Part shown: piece by piece, positions 26,398 through 35,271 of the stretch
Position numbering within the stretch: the first letter of the stretch is position 1
Layout of the letters: each line of letters opens with the position of its first letter
From: Rhizobium hidalgonense
GTDB lineage: Bacteria; Pseudomonadota; Alphaproteobacteria; Rhizobiales; Rhizobiaceae
DNA length: 64,000 nucleotides
Assembly (NCBI RefSeq): GCF_002914525.1
Contig: NZ_LODW01000104.1
Coordinates: 1-64,000, forward strand
Reading direction: 5' to 3'
Notes under the pieces: generated by a model
Seen by the model: the letters and a program-made list of their open reading frames with translations, nothing else
The model's database searches: none
What the model was told of the DNA's origin: nothing
Made by a program: the position numbers and the translations under genes

Positions 26398-26449
26398 TTC
26401 GCCCGGAAGCGGTGCGTTCGATCCGCCCGACGGAACATGCCGCTGAAGA

Positions 26450-27487
26450 TCAGATCTCCCCCGCCGAAGGCCCCCAGACATCAGTGAGCGCGAAGCCGCC
26501 GGGATGCGGGTCGAAGGGGTCGAGCGCCACCTGGGTGAGGCCGAAGGTGAAGCCGCGGCCGGTGATGGTGGGGATGACCGCCGGTCGGCCTGCGACTTCG
26601 GTCACGGCCTGCAGGCCGACCTCGAACTCGGAGCCGATGATCGATTTCGAGGTGAAGACATCGCCGGCTTTCGCCTTGCCGCGGGCATGCAGCGCGGCGA
26701 GATTGGCGGAGTTGCCGGTGCCGCAGGGCGAGCGGTCGGCCCGGCCCGGCCACATGGTGGTGCAGGTGCGCACCGTGCCGTCGGCCTCGGTATCGCGGAA
26801 CATCACATAGGCGACGCCTGAGATTGCCGGGATCTCCGGGTGGACGACCTTGATGTCGCGGTTGATCAGTTCTTTCAGGATCATGCCCGCCTGGACGAGG
26901 CCGGCGGCATTGGCCTTCTCGATCTTCAGATTGATCTGGCCGACATCGACCAGCGCATAGAAGATGCCGCCATAGCAGAGATCGGCCTTGATCCTTCCCC
27001 AATGCGGCGTGTCGATCTCGACATCGAGCTTATGCACGAAGGAGGGCACCATGGTGAGCTTCACCTTCTCGCAGCGCCCGTCGCGGCAGGTTGCCGTCGC
27101 CTTGACGAGGCCGGCCGCGGTTTCAAGCGTCACAATCGTCTCCGGCTCCTGCATCTCGACGATACCGGATTCGAGCAGGGCCGTCGTCACGCAGATCGAG
27201 TTCGAGCCGGAACTCGCATGCGCCTGGTCGGGCTGCAGGATGATGAAGGCGGCGTCGGCCTGCGGGTGGCGTGCCGGCAGCAGCAGATTGACCGAGCCGA
27301 TCGGGGCGCCGCGCGGCTCCAGGCAGAGGAAGCGGCGAAGCTCGTCGCCCTTCGGATCGGTATTCAGCCAATGCAGCTGGGCGGCGATGGTGTCGCCGGG
27401 GATCTTCGGCACGCCGCCGATCGCAACGCGGCCGATCTCGCCTTCGGCATGGACATCCAGCAGCTGGATCGTGCGCTTCCATCTCAT
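26450..27487 (-). CDS. Proline racemase-superfamily protein (hydroxyproline epimerase/dehydratase type)
   Basis: The 345-residue protein has the superfamily frame ending TITGRGF. The second catalytic residue is present (DRSPCGTGNSANLAAL), but the first site reads ASSGSNSICV with Ser instead of Cys. In the published family survey Ser/Cys members act on 4- and/or 3-hydroxyprolines rather than proline. It follows a FAD-dependent oxidase gene on the same strand, so a hydroxyproline catabolic pair is likely. Exact activity is not determined by sequence. Confidence 0.83.
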   Translation of the reverse strand: MRWKRTIQLLDVHAEGEIGRVAIGGVPKIPGDTIAAQLHWLNTDPKGDELRRFLCLEPRGAPIGSVNLLLPARHPQADAAFIILQPDQAHASSGSNSICVTTALLESGIVEMQEPETIVTLETAAGLVKATATCRDGRCEKVKLTMVPSFVHKLDVEIDTPHWGRIKADLCYGGIFYALVDVGQINLKIEKANAAGLVQAGMILKELINRDIKVVHPEIPAISGVAYVMFRDTEADGTVRTCTTMWPGRADRSPCGTGNSANLAALHARGKAKAGDVFTSKSIIGSEFEVGLQAVTEVAGRPAVIPTITGRGFTFGLTQVALDPFDPHPGGFALTDVWGPSAGEI

Positions 27488-27539
27488 ATCGAAACTCCGG
27501 TTCAGACGGGACGGGTGACGTCGTCGATGCGGTTGTAAC

Positions 27540-27592
27540 TTTTTGTTTTAACGCAATTCCCGGCAAAACACTTTTCCTGGAATTGCTCTAAA
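27540..27592. repeat. Palindromic repeat between oxidase and racemase genes
   Basis: GCAATTCCCGG and CCTGGAATTGC arms flank an AAAACACTTTT centre. It is a common rhizobial hairpin type and could act on the transcript joining the two genes. Confidence 0.55.
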
Positions 27593-28843
27593 TCAGTATC
27601 GGTCTATGCGGAACGGGGTCATGTCGACCGGCGGCTTAGTGCCGCTCACCATATCGCCGATCAGCCGCGCTGTCGTTGCCGCGTAGGTCAGGCCGAGATG
27701 GCCATGGCCGGTCGCATAAAAAACCCCCGGCATCTTCGACGACGGCGAAATGATCGGGATCGTATCGGGCAGCGCCGGGCGATGGCCCATCCAGTCCGTC
27801 GCCTCCTCGACTTTGAGACCCGGCAGCGCCCGCTGGGCATGGCGCACGAGCACCCGCGGGCGGCGGAAATCGGGGGCGGCGTCAAGTCCGGCGAGTTCGA
27901 CATTGCCGCCGACGCGGATGCCACCCGCCGTCGGCGTCACCATGAAGGCGCGCGCCGGCCAGATCATCGAATAGCGCATGGAGATGCCGGGTTTCATGAT
28001 CTGCGTGTGATAGCCGCGCTCGGTTTCCAGCGGGATCGGCTCGCCGAGCTTGGCGGCAAGGAAACGGGTGTGGACGCCGGCGGCGAGCACCACCGAATCC
28101 GCCTCGATCCGGCTGCCGTCCTCTAGGAGAACGACGGCGGTGCCATCGCCCTTGCGCTCGATGTTCCTCACAGAGCCGGAGACGAAGGCGGCGCCTGCGG
28201 CTTTCGCGGCGTCGGCGAGTTTGACCACCAGCTGATAGGGATCGCGGATCGACTTGTTGTCGGGGAGCAGCACGGCCTTGGCAATCGAAGGCGAAAGGGC
28301 CGGCTCATAATATTGGATGGCGCCATTGCTCAAGACCTCGAATTCGAGGCCATAGCGCTGCATCATGGCGAGATGGCCGCGGTCGGCGGCAAATTCCGCC
28401 TCGGTCTCGTAGATCGCCAGGCACCCCTCCTCGGTCATCAGCTCGGACGCCCCGATCGCCTGGAGCATCTCCCTGAAATCGCCGAGCGCCCGCTGCGACA
28501 GGTTCATGCCGGCGTCCTCGATCGCTCGAAGCCGCGACGGGCGGCCGGCCGCAAGAAAGCGCAGGAACCAGGGCAGCATTTTTGCCGCATAGGAGGGCCG
28601 CAGCCAGACCGGGCCTTCGGGATCGAGCAGCCAGCCGGGCATTTTCTTCCAGGTCGAAGGGCCGGAGCCGGCGACAAAATCGAGCGCGATGCTCGCCATA
28701 TTACCGTAAGACGTGCCGCGCCCCGGCTCACCCTTGTCGACCAGCGTCACTTGCAGGCCACGCCGCTGCAATTCGAAGGCGATCGAGGCGCCGATCACGC
28801 CCGCGCCGACGACAACCACCCGCTTTTTCGTCTCATCCGCCAT
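27593..28843 (-). CDS. FAD-dependent D-amino acid dehydrogenase-like oxidoreductase
   Basis: The 416-residue DAO-family protein starts with a Rossmann FAD motif, VVVVGAGVIGASIAFELQRR, then GRGTSYGNMASIALDF, and ends with YATGHGHLGLTYAATTARL, typical of DadA-like dehydrogenases. It likely oxidises a D-amino acid; next to the racemase gene, cis-4-hydroxy-D-proline is the best guess. I chose ATG 28843; the longer frame is rejected because it adds an unrelated 36-residue leader. Confidence 0.85.
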   Translation of the reverse strand: MADETKKRVVVVGAGVIGASIAFELQRRGLQVTLVDKGEPGRGTSYGNMASIALDFVAGSGPSTWKKMPGWLLDPEGPVWLRPSYAAKMLPWFLRFLAAGRPSRLRAIEDAGMNLSQRALGDFREMLQAIGASELMTEEGCLAIYETEAEFAADRGHLAMMQRYGLEFEVLSNGAIQYYEPALSPSIAKAVLLPDNKSIRDPYQLVVKLADAAKAAGAAFVSGSVRNIERKGDGTAVVLLEDGSRIEADSVVLAAGVHTRFLAAKLGEPIPLETERGYHTQIMKPGISMRYSMIWPARAFMVTPTAGGIRVGGNVELAGLDAAPDFRRPRVLVRHAQRALPGLKVEEATDWMGHRPALPDTIPIISPSSKMPGVFYATGHGHLGLTYAATTARLIGDMVSGTKPPVDMTPFRIDRY

Positions 28844-28925
28844 GTTGTCAAACCACCCACACGGCAGACAAGATTGCCGTTCGTCAACCTGATATATCAG
28901 ATCGGCGGCGATGCCTATGAGATTT

Positions 28926-30203
28926 TTACTGGCTTGCCGGCAGGCCGGCACCGACGCTGTCGCCGACCGAACCGACAGTATTGTCCATCGACTGGCCGAG
29001 ACGCTTCAGCTGGGCATCGTAGTTGCGCCGGGTGCGCGGATCGAAGATCGCGATCGGCGTACTGACGGCGACGCTGACCGCACTTCCGGCGGTCTGGGCA
29101 GCCCCCATCGCCACCGCGCCGACGGCTTCGCCGAGGCCAACATTGGAATCGGTGATCGTCTGGCCGGCAATCAGCCGATCGCCGATCAGCTTCACCACTT
29201 CGGGGCTTTCGGCGAATTTGCCGTGGTTCAACCGGTCGCCGCCCTTGAGCTTGGTGAGATCGAGCACAGTGATGCCGGCCGCCTCGAGCTTGCTGCGATA
29301 GGGTTCGACGGAAGGATCGATCTGGCCGAGGCGATCGACATTGCCGGAGATGCGCCGCGACAAAGCCAGAGCCCGATCATCCCTGGAGACGAAGATGGTG
29401 AAATGCGGCTTGTCCTTGCCGAGGCTCATGAACTGGCGGCCGAAGACGTCGACATCGAGATCCGGCGAGGCGAGGATGACATTGTTGATCTTCGAGGCGA
29501 CATGACCATTGCGGATCGCCATCTGCCGGAGCGCTTCGACGGTGAGCCACGTGCCCATCGAATGGGCCATGACGGTGACGTCGCTGACGGCTGGATTGGC
29601 GGCGGTGCGGGTCAGCAGCTCTTCCAGCGCATCGCGGGAATAGTTGGTGCTTTCCTTGTCGTAATTATAATCGAAGATGCTGGCGCGCGACGGCCAGGTG
29701 AAGACGACGGGTGCGACATCGGCATGCGAATCATGGACGATCTGGGCGAAGCGGTAGACGGCATCCTCATAACGATTGTTGAAGCCGTGCACGAAGACCA
29801 GCACGCGGCGGCTCTTCGGCATATGGCCTTTCAGCCAGGTCTCGCCCGCCCCCTCGCCTTCCAGCGGATCGACGGATACGGTGACGAAATCGCGCAAGGG
29901 ATCGGCCGGCAGCCGCTTCGGCCATTGCACCTGTCCGACCTTGCGGTTGGCCTCCGGCGGGATCGAGATATCGACGGCATTGACGGTCAAGCCGGTGCCG
30001 CGTTCCCCGGAGAAAAGCACGGCGGGATTGTCGTCGGCAGCGCGCGTCGTTGCCACCAGCAGATCGACCTTCGACGTGCCCGGCGGCACGGTGCCGGCCG
30101 CCTGCATGACGCCGACCGGCCTGCCGCCGCAGCCGGCGAGCGCCATCGCCGCCAGCAGCAGACCTGTCAGAGCCGCCCGCGAGCCGCGCCATTTGCCGAT
30201 CAT
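28926..30203 (-). CDS. Lipoprotein with DUF900 alpha/beta hydrolase domain
   Basis: The 425-residue protein has a lipoprotein signal (LLLAAMALAGCGG, Cys at about residue 25). A DUF900-type hydrolase domain follows, with VLVFVHGFNNRYEDAVYRFA, nucleophile motif VMAHSMGTWL and DLDVDVFGRQF. The C-terminal 80 residues are Ala/Gly-rich. Substrate unknown. Its ribosome-binding GGAAAGG lies within the end of the repeat element that starts four bases upstream of the ATG. Confidence 0.85.
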   Translation of the reverse strand: MIGKWRGSRAALTGLLLAAMALAGCGGRPVGVMQAAGTVPPGTSKVDLLVATTRAADDNPAVLFSGERGTGLTVNAVDISIPPEANRKVGQVQWPKRLPADPLRDFVTVSVDPLEGEGAGETWLKGHMPKSRRVLVFVHGFNNRYEDAVYRFAQIVHDSHADVAPVVFTWPSRASIFDYNYDKESTNYSRDALEELLTRTAANPAVSDVTVMAHSMGTWLTVEALRQMAIRNGHVASKINNVILASPDLDVDVFGRQFMSLGKDKPHFTIFVSRDDRALALSRRISGNVDRLGQIDPSVEPYRSKLEAAGITVLDLTKLKGGDRLNHGKFAESPEVVKLIGDRLIAGQTITDSNVGLGEAVGAVAMGAAQTAGSAVSVAVSTPIAIFDPRTRRNYDAQLKRLGQSMDNTVGSVGDSVGAGLPASQ

Positions 30204-30206
30204 GAG

Positions 30207-30477
30207 AGAGCCTTTCCGGGTTAGATTGAAGCATTCTGCCGGAGCAGGTTTTCGTCAGGGCAAAGGCGATTGGCGAAGGGCATACCCTTTGGTACGTCCG
30301 AGCCGATTGCCTTTGATCCTGGCGGAAAGATGCCCGGCCCTTCGGGTTGGCTGAAACGGGCCGGCTGATCGACCGACCGGCTTGGCCGTAGAGCCGGGCT
30401 ACGACGCGCGCCGGCCGGTCGACCATCCGACTCCGTTTGAGCCAACAGAATGCTGCAATCTAGCCCGGAAAGGCTCT
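30207..30477. mobile_element. MITE-like element with 32-bp terminal inverted repeats
   Basis: Left end 30207-30238 and right end 30446-30477 are inverted copies matching at 30 of 32 positions (AGAGCCTTTCCGGG..GCATTCTG). The 207-base interior holds further dyads (AAAGGCGATTGGC against GCCGATTGCCTTT; GACCGACCGGC against GCCGGCCGGTC) and no ORF of note. No clear target duplication is seen. No transposase is encoded. Confidence 0.7.
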
Positions 30478-30577
30478 AAACTCCAACCGGTGCGCGCACC
30501 GGACAGGCGGCGCCCGTTCAAATAGGCCAACGAGGCTTGCCGAGTCAAATTTGCGTGCGGTGGAGTACCTGGGTGGA

Positions 30578-30712
30578 CAAAAGAAAAGAGCCTGGCGCGG
30601 GAGGAGGTGCGCCAGGCTCTTGATCCTGACTGACAACTGGGAGGAGGAGTGTTGTCAGTCCGATGTAAGAGCGCTGGGAGGAGGAGTGCGCTGCTTACGG
30701 AGATATATGTAC
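30578..30712 (-). ncRNA. Cuckoo/alpha-r14 (MmgR-like) trans-acting sRNA
   Basis: Read on the minus strand there are three consecutive hairpins at 30698-30665, 30660-30628 and 30620-30587, each with a loop containing CCTCCTCCC. The last stem, AGAGCCTGGCGC/GCGCCAGGCTCT, is followed by TTTTCTTTT and is the terminator. CCUCCUCCC loops in tandem hairpins define the cuckoo RNA family, which includes rhizobial alpha-r14/MmgR; the loops are anti-Shine-Dalgarno and such RNAs are Hfq-bound. An AT-rich TATATC box just upstream may be the -10. The 5' end is approximate. Confidence 0.85.
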
Positions 30713-30849
30713 CCCATTCATCTGATCGGGAATAGCGAAAATACCGCAATGCAGCAATGCACTGGATGCAACGCTTGCCCACAAAATGACAGGGCGACGC
30801 CTCATTTTGCGGCATCTTTGACCGGACGGTCAAAATATTGATGAAAGAT

Positions 30850-31010
30850 CCGGCAGCGGCGGCACCTCATCCGGCTGCCGCCATTTTCTCCCCATAAACG
30901 GGGCGAAGGGACATGCCGCGTCGTCTCCGTTCCCCGCCACCTCACAGGGCACGTCCCTCTCCCCGTTTTTACGGGGAGAGGGTCAGGGTGAGGGGCAGCC
31001 ATGCGGCACA
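30850..31010. repeat. RIME-like intergenic mosaic repeat, copy 3
   Basis: TTTTCTCCCCATAAACGGGG and, 80 bases on, CTCTCCCCGTTTTTACGGGG form the two hairpins, ending GGGTCAGGGTGAGGGGC. It is inverted relative to the copies at 4.4 and 6.4 kb. Confidence 0.7.
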
Positions 31011-31043
31011 AAGGCTGCAGCAGCCGAAAGCTTGCCTCGCCCC

Positions 31044-31925
31044 TCACGCGGCCTTGAAGACCTTCCGGCCTTCGGCATCCAGCGCCGAGAATTCCTCGTC
31101 CGACAGTGCAATGTCCACTGCCGCGACGTTTTCCTCGAGGTGTTTGACCTTGGATGTGCCGGGGATCGGCAGCATGACCGGGCTGCGTTTCAGCACCCAG
31201 GCGAGCGCGATCTGGCTCGGGACGGCATTGTGCTTTTTGGCGATGGTATCGAGCAGCGAGCCTGACTTGGCGAGGTCGCCGGCGGCCAGCGGATACCAGG
31301 GGATGAAGCCGATATTGTGCTTGGTGCAATAATCGAGCACGTCCTCGCTGGTGCGGTCGACGAGATTGTAGCGGTTCTGGACGGTCGCCACCTTGAAGTG
31401 CTTCGACGCCGCCTCGATGTCGGCAACCGACACTTCGCTCAAGCCGGCATGGCGGATCAGACCGCCGTCGAGCAGCGATTTGATCGCATCGAACTGCTCC
31501 TTGGCCGGCACCTTCGAATCGATGCGGTGCAGCTGCCAGAGATCGATCTGCTCGAGGCCGAGATTGCGCAGGCTCTTATGTACCTGCTGGATCAGATATT
31601 CCGGCCGACCGACGGGCATCCAGATATCCGGGCCGTGGCGGGTCAGGCCGCCCTTGGTGGCGACGATCGACTTGCCGCCATAGGGATGCAGCGCCTCCTT
31701 GATCAGCCATTCGGAGACATCGGGGCCATAGGAGTCGGCGGTATCGATGAAGTTGACGCCGAGATCCGGCAGCCGCTTCAGCGTGCGGATGGATTCGGCA
31801 TGATCGTCGGGCTCGCCCCAGATGCCTTTGCCGGTGACGCGCATGGCGCCGAAACCGAGGCGGTTGACCTCTATCTCGCCGCCGATCTTAAAGGTGCCTG
31901 ACTTGGCTGCGTTGTGACTGGACAT
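31044..31925 (-). CDS. Aldo/keto reductase
   Basis: The 293-residue AKR-superfamily protein has GFGAMRVTGKGIWG near the N-terminus, the catalytic Asp/Tyr segment FIDTADSYGPDVSEWLI, the lysine in IVATKGG and the His in LWQLHRID. The cofactor-binding end is LPIPGTSKVKHLEENV. It reduces aldehydes or ketones with NADPH; the substrate is unknown. I chose ATG 31925, which follows GGAGAGAAAAGATC; a codon seven residues upstream is less likely. Confidence 0.9.
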   Translation of the reverse strand: MSSHNAAKSGTFKIGGEIEVNRLGFGAMRVTGKGIWGEPDDHAESIRTLKRLPDLGVNFIDTADSYGPDVSEWLIKEALHPYGGKSIVATKGGLTRHGPDIWMPVGRPEYLIQQVHKSLRNLGLEQIDLWQLHRIDSKVPAKEQFDAIKSLLDGGLIRHAGLSEVSVADIEAASKHFKVATVQNRYNLVDRTSEDVLDYCTKHNIGFIPWYPLAAGDLAKSGSLLDTIAKKHNAVPSQIALAWVLKRSPVMLPIPGTSKVKHLEENVAAVDIALSDEEFSALDAEGRKVFKAA

Positions 31926-32185
31926 GATCTTTTCTCTCCTGGTCAATGAAATTGGTCAAAGTCGGTGGAGCGGCGAGGTGCCGCCGGTTCGAGCCTGGCA
32001 CATTTCAGCCGGTCGCGGGCGTTCAGCGCCGGCGAGCGATGGATGAGGTCACCAAGCGCCAGGCCACGTTCGGCGACAGCGGCGATGACGGTTGCGGTGA
32101 TCGCCACCGCGACCGAGGACCCATCTGCCGGCCTTCCGCCTCTTGCTTCCGCCTGTTCTCAGCCCTTCCGGCGCGGCGTCATCGT

Positions 32186-32857
32186 TCAGCCGCCGGTCTC
32201 GTTTGAGAAGGCGGCGATAGCGTCGAGTTCGGGATCGCTCTCACGATAGTTGAAGCGCTCGCGCGACAATTCCAGTGGCTCACGGCGCGAAATCCGGTAG
32301 ACGGAGGCCGGCGGCAGGTTGCGCACCGTGCCGCCGATGCGCACCGCCTCCAGGCCGAGGCGATCGAGGATCGGCCGGGGCACCGGGCAGCGCGGACCAT
32401 AGGTGAATTGATAGACGGCGCCGCCCGGCCTGATATAGGTGAAGGCGCCGGCCAGGATCGAGGCGATCTTGCGCGGCGACATCGACAGAAGCGGCAGGCC
32501 GCTGACAACCGCGCCGACCGGTTCGCCCTCGAAAATATCGGCCTGGGCGAGCTGCGCCGCATCCATCTGCAACACGCGCGCGGTGGGGAAACGCGCCTGC
32601 AGCGCGGTGATGAACTCCGGACCGTATTCGATCAGAGTCAGATCCGCCTCGCTGACGCCGCGCGCCAGCAGCGCCCGGGTGAAGACGCCGGTACCGGGAC
32701 CGAGCTCGATGATCGGCCCGTCGAGTGCGGCAATTTCACTGGTCATTATCCTGGCGAGCGAATCGCCCGAGGGCGCGATGGCGGCGACCCGAAGCGGGTT
32801 GCTAATCCAGGAGCGGAAAAAATGCAGGAAATCGGCGCATGCAGCCTTTGCAGTCAT
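32186..32857 (-). CDS. SAM-dependent methyltransferase, PmtA-like
   Basis: The 223-residue class I methyltransferase has motif I IIELGPGTGVFTRALLARGV and later GLPLLSMSPRKIASIL. The N-terminus FLHFFRSWISNPLRVAAIAP resembles rhizobial phospholipid N-methyltransferases, so phosphatidylethanolamine methylation is a reasonable guess. rRNA adenine methyltransferase is the other relative. The 31926-32185 stretch before it holds no gene I can support. Confidence 0.75.
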   Translation of the reverse strand: MTAKAACADFLHFFRSWISNPLRVAAIAPSGDSLARIMTSEIAALDGPIIELGPGTGVFTRALLARGVSEADLTLIEYGPEFITALQARFPTARVLQMDAAQLAQADIFEGEPVGAVVSGLPLLSMSPRKIASILAGAFTYIRPGGAVYQFTYGPRCPVPRPILDRLGLEAVRIGGTVRNLPPASVYRISRREPLELSRERFNYRESDPELDAIAAFSNETGG

Positions 32858-33046
32858 GATTATCCCACCTGTCTGAAATTCGATTGATTATGAAAACGAC
32901 CATCGCGGCGAGCGTGGCAATTCCAAGGCATACGCGTCAATCACAAGCCTGAACAGGCGTTTCCCACGATTTTCATATCGAAAGCCGGCGTCACCTTGTA
33001 CTTGCGCGGCACGGCCGCTCGCGATTGCGAATGGCCGAGCGCCTCG

Positions 33047-33341
33047 TCAGTAATTGCAGCTGGAGCTGCTCGTCGGGTTGAAGCCGAGCTTGCAATCCAT
33101 GTTGAGAGGTTTCTGAGGGTTTATCATATAGTGGGTCGAGCCCGTGCTTTCCGCGCTCGCCGATCGAACCGGTGGTGCGCCTGTCGTGCTCAAGCTTGGT
33201 TTCCTGGGCAACCGGGCGTGCGGTCGCGCCCTGCTCTGTCGCGCTCGACTGGAGGGGAGCGGCCGCGGCTGAAAGGGCCGAGAGGCCGAGGGTCGCACCG
33301 AGCGCTGCAGCCATCAGGCCGGCCTTAAAACTGGTGGTCAT
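33047..33341 (-). pseudogene. Small exported protein, probably frameshifted
   Basis: The frame opens with a signal peptide (LMAAALGATLGLSALSAAAA) and continues to about TTGSIGER. After that a neighbouring frame reads STHYMINPQKPLNMDCKLGF then NPTSSSSCNY-TGA, with clearly better GC at third codon positions than the open original frame (which runs to 32991). A frameshift near 33130-33150 is therefore likely, either a mutation or a sequencing slip. Function unknown. Confidence 0.5.
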
Positions 33342-33460
33342 GATCGTCTCCTGGGGAGGATTCAGGGGAATTTACGCCCCCGAGTTAGGAAGACGATCTG
33401 TCACAAACCACGGTGTCAAAGAAGGGATCACGGACATGTGAGCGAGGACCCCGAACGAGA

Positions 33461-33485
33461 AAAAGGCGGCTCATCGCCGCCTTTT
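33461..33485 (-). terminator. Terminator after a small exported-protein gene
   Basis: AAAGGCGGC, a short loop and GCCGCCTTT form a stem with T runs on both strands, 12 bases past the stop of the gene at 33497. Confidence 0.75.
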
Positions 33486-33496
33486 CATTTGCCGGC

Positions 33497-33868
33497 TCAA
33501 TGGCCGTTATCGCAGGGCATGCTGCCGGGACCGATCGATCCGGAAAACGTAGGGTTGCACATTTCCGGGGCTGCCGGTCTGTTCACCGGCTGGCGGACGA
33601 TGGAGCCGGTGACACCGGATTCGACGCCGAAGGCGGCAAGCGGATACCAGTAGCCGTCGGAATGGCGGCGGGTGCCGGGGCGCTCGGTGCGAAAGCCCTG
33701 ATAACCATGCCAGGATCCGGCATGTGATTTATATTGCTCCATTTTCACCGCCAGGAGATCGGGCGGCTGAACCGTCTGGACGGGGGCCGCCAGCGCTGGA
33801 GCAGTTGACGCCAGGGCGAGGAAAGCGCTGAGTGCTGTGGTGGAAGGGGCAAGTCTGAACATCTTCAT
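33497..33868 (-). CDS. Small exported protein of unknown function
   Basis: The 123-residue protein has a Sec signal peptide (LSAFLALASTAPALAAP, cleavage near residue 28). The mature part has HGYQGFRTERPGTRRHSDGY-WYPLAAF, similar in style to BA14K-like rhizobial surface proteins, and a C-terminus with two cysteines (MCNP..PCDNG). I cannot name the family. It is followed by its own terminator and lies beside another short exported-protein gene on the same strand. Confidence 0.6.
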   Translation of the reverse strand: MKMFRLAPSTTALSAFLALASTAPALAAPVQTVQPPDLLAVKMEQYKSHAGSWHGYQGFRTERPGTRRHSDGYWYPLAAFGVESGVTGSIVRQPVNRPAAPEMCNPTFSGSIGPGSMPCDNGH

Positions 33869-34058
33869 GATAAACCCTTCTTCGTGGATTTACGTGAAGA
33901 AAATACCTTTCCCGAGGCCCGAGTTCCGGGCTCACATGCAACTTCCGGAACTTGTGATTGCAAGCGATCCGGCGTGACTAAATCGGCAAAAAACGTGAAA
34001 AGTCGCGATCGGCAGACGGGCTAAACGGCGCTGGGGCAGAAACGTGAATTCTCTGGTC

Positions 34059-34379
34059 TCAATAGGCGTATAATGTCCGGTAGCCTTGGCCGGAGAGGCA
34101 GGCGACATATTGCCGATGGGCAGCGGCGCGCGCCGTCGTTTCCGCCTCCAACTCATCGGCATCAACATAGCCGGTCAGCTGGGCACGCAGATGATACTGG
34201 TTCCTCGCCTCGCGATACATGGCGTTGCCGTCGGTCATGCAGAGGCTGTGCGCAACAGCAGGCGGATTGACCGGCACGCCGATCGCCAGCAGCACCGGAT
34301 CATTGGCGTGGTCGATGCAGCCGGCCAGCGCCGTCATCACCGCCAGGACTGCCAGAGCCCGAAAAATTCCCGCCATCAT
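34059..34379 (-). CDS. Small lipoprotein of unknown function
   Basis: The 106-residue protein has a lipobox signal, ALAVLAVMTALAGC, with the lipidated Cys at about residue 21, and a mature part with two more cysteines (SLCMTDGNAMYREARNQYH; YVACLSGQGYRTLYAY). The start at 34379 (or the next ATG) follows GGAGG; the longer upstream frame is not needed. Family unknown. Confidence 0.65.
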   Translation of the reverse strand: MMAGIFRALAVLAVMTALAGCIDHANDPVLLAIGVPVNPPAVAHSLCMTDGNAMYREARNQYHLRAQLTGYVDADELEAETTARAAAHRQYVACLSGQGYRTLYAY

Positions 34380-34545
34380 GCATTCCTCCGGCCGAAGCGC
34401 CTCTGAGATCATCAGAGCAGCGGGTACATCAGCAAGGTTGCGCGAAACTAGGCAAACCGACTTTGGGTGTTTCAATATTGCTTAAATATTATATTAATGC
34501 TTACTTATAGTCGTAGACACTAATCTATCCGGGGGGAGGAAGATT

Positions 34546-35268
34546 ATGGCTTCGCCGTGGGTAAACGACGCGCTGTCGCATGCGCAATCGGCGTTTTCAA
34601 GCAAAATCAACACCGATATCCTTGAAGTTGGCGGCGGCTCTCGCACCCATATCCCATTGCAAGGCGCGCGATATACGGTGCTCGACATCTCGAAGGAACA
34701 GCTCGAGAAGAACAGGGACGCCGCCGAGCGCATCCTCGGCGATGCTCAAACCATAGACTACGGCGATCGCCGCTTCGACGCCTGTGTCTTCTGGGACGTT
34801 CTCGAACACCTGGAAAGCCCGCGCGCCGCCCTGTTGAGAGCCCATGACACCCTGTCTCCCGGTGGCCTGGTGTTCGTCAAGGGTCCAATCCTCAGCTCGG
34901 CCAAAGGGATCTTCACCGACCTCACGCCCTGGTGGAGCCACGTGTTGTTCTATCGCTATGTCCTCAGGCAGAAAAATGCCGGCAAACCGGGCTATGCCCC
35001 CTTTCGCGTCGAGCATGCCGCAGAGGCGTCCCATTCGGAGATTGCCGGGACGCTGAAGGAACTCGGCATGGATATCGTCTTCGTCGGCGAGTATGTGTCG
35101 ACCCAGGTGCATGCGCTCAAGAGCCGAATTCCGCCACTTTATTGGCTTTACGAGGCTTTCGGCCTGCTGCTCCGCACGACTTCGGCCGGAAGGATCGGCG
35201 GGCGGGAGACGGAGTTTCTGATCGTGGCAAAGTGCCTTCGTAGCCAACTCCCACCAAACTCTATATAG
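34546..35268 (+). CDS. SAM-dependent methyltransferase, UbiG/Methyltransf_11 type
   Basis: The 240-residue class I methyltransferase has motif I DILEVGGGSRTHIPL, acidic motif II YTVLDISKEQLEKN, and motif post-I FDACVFWDVLEHLESPRAAL with LSPGGLVFVKGPI. The acceptor is unknown; the style fits sugar or lipid-linked glycan methylation. GGGGGGAGG precedes the ATG. The 70 bases upstream are unusually AT-rich for this window, which may mark a strong promoter or acquired DNA. Confidence 0.8.
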   Translation: MASPWVNDALSHAQSAFSSKINTDILEVGGGSRTHIPLQGARYTVLDISKEQLEKNRDAAERILGDAQTIDYGDRRFDACVFWDVLEHLESPRAALLRAHDTLSPGGLVFVKGPILSSAKGIFTDLTPWWSHVLFYRYVLRQKNAGKPGYAPFRVEHAAEASHSEIAGTLKELGMDIVFVGEYVSTQVHALKSRIPPLYWLYEAFGLLLRTTSAGRIGGRETEFLIVAKCLRSQLPPNSI

Positions 35269-35271
35269 CAG

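Noticed and set aside
28911..30224. A 437-codon plus-strand frame
   Set aside because: It is antisense to the DUF900 lipoprotein gene and has no recognisable domain.
30578..30700. Plus-strand terminator array
   Set aside because: The T run follows only on the minus strand and the CCTCCTCCC loops appear only there, so a minus-strand sRNA explains it better.
31946..32206. An 86-codon plus-strand frame
   Set aside because: No ribosome site, low-complexity composition and overlap with the methyltransferase 3' end.
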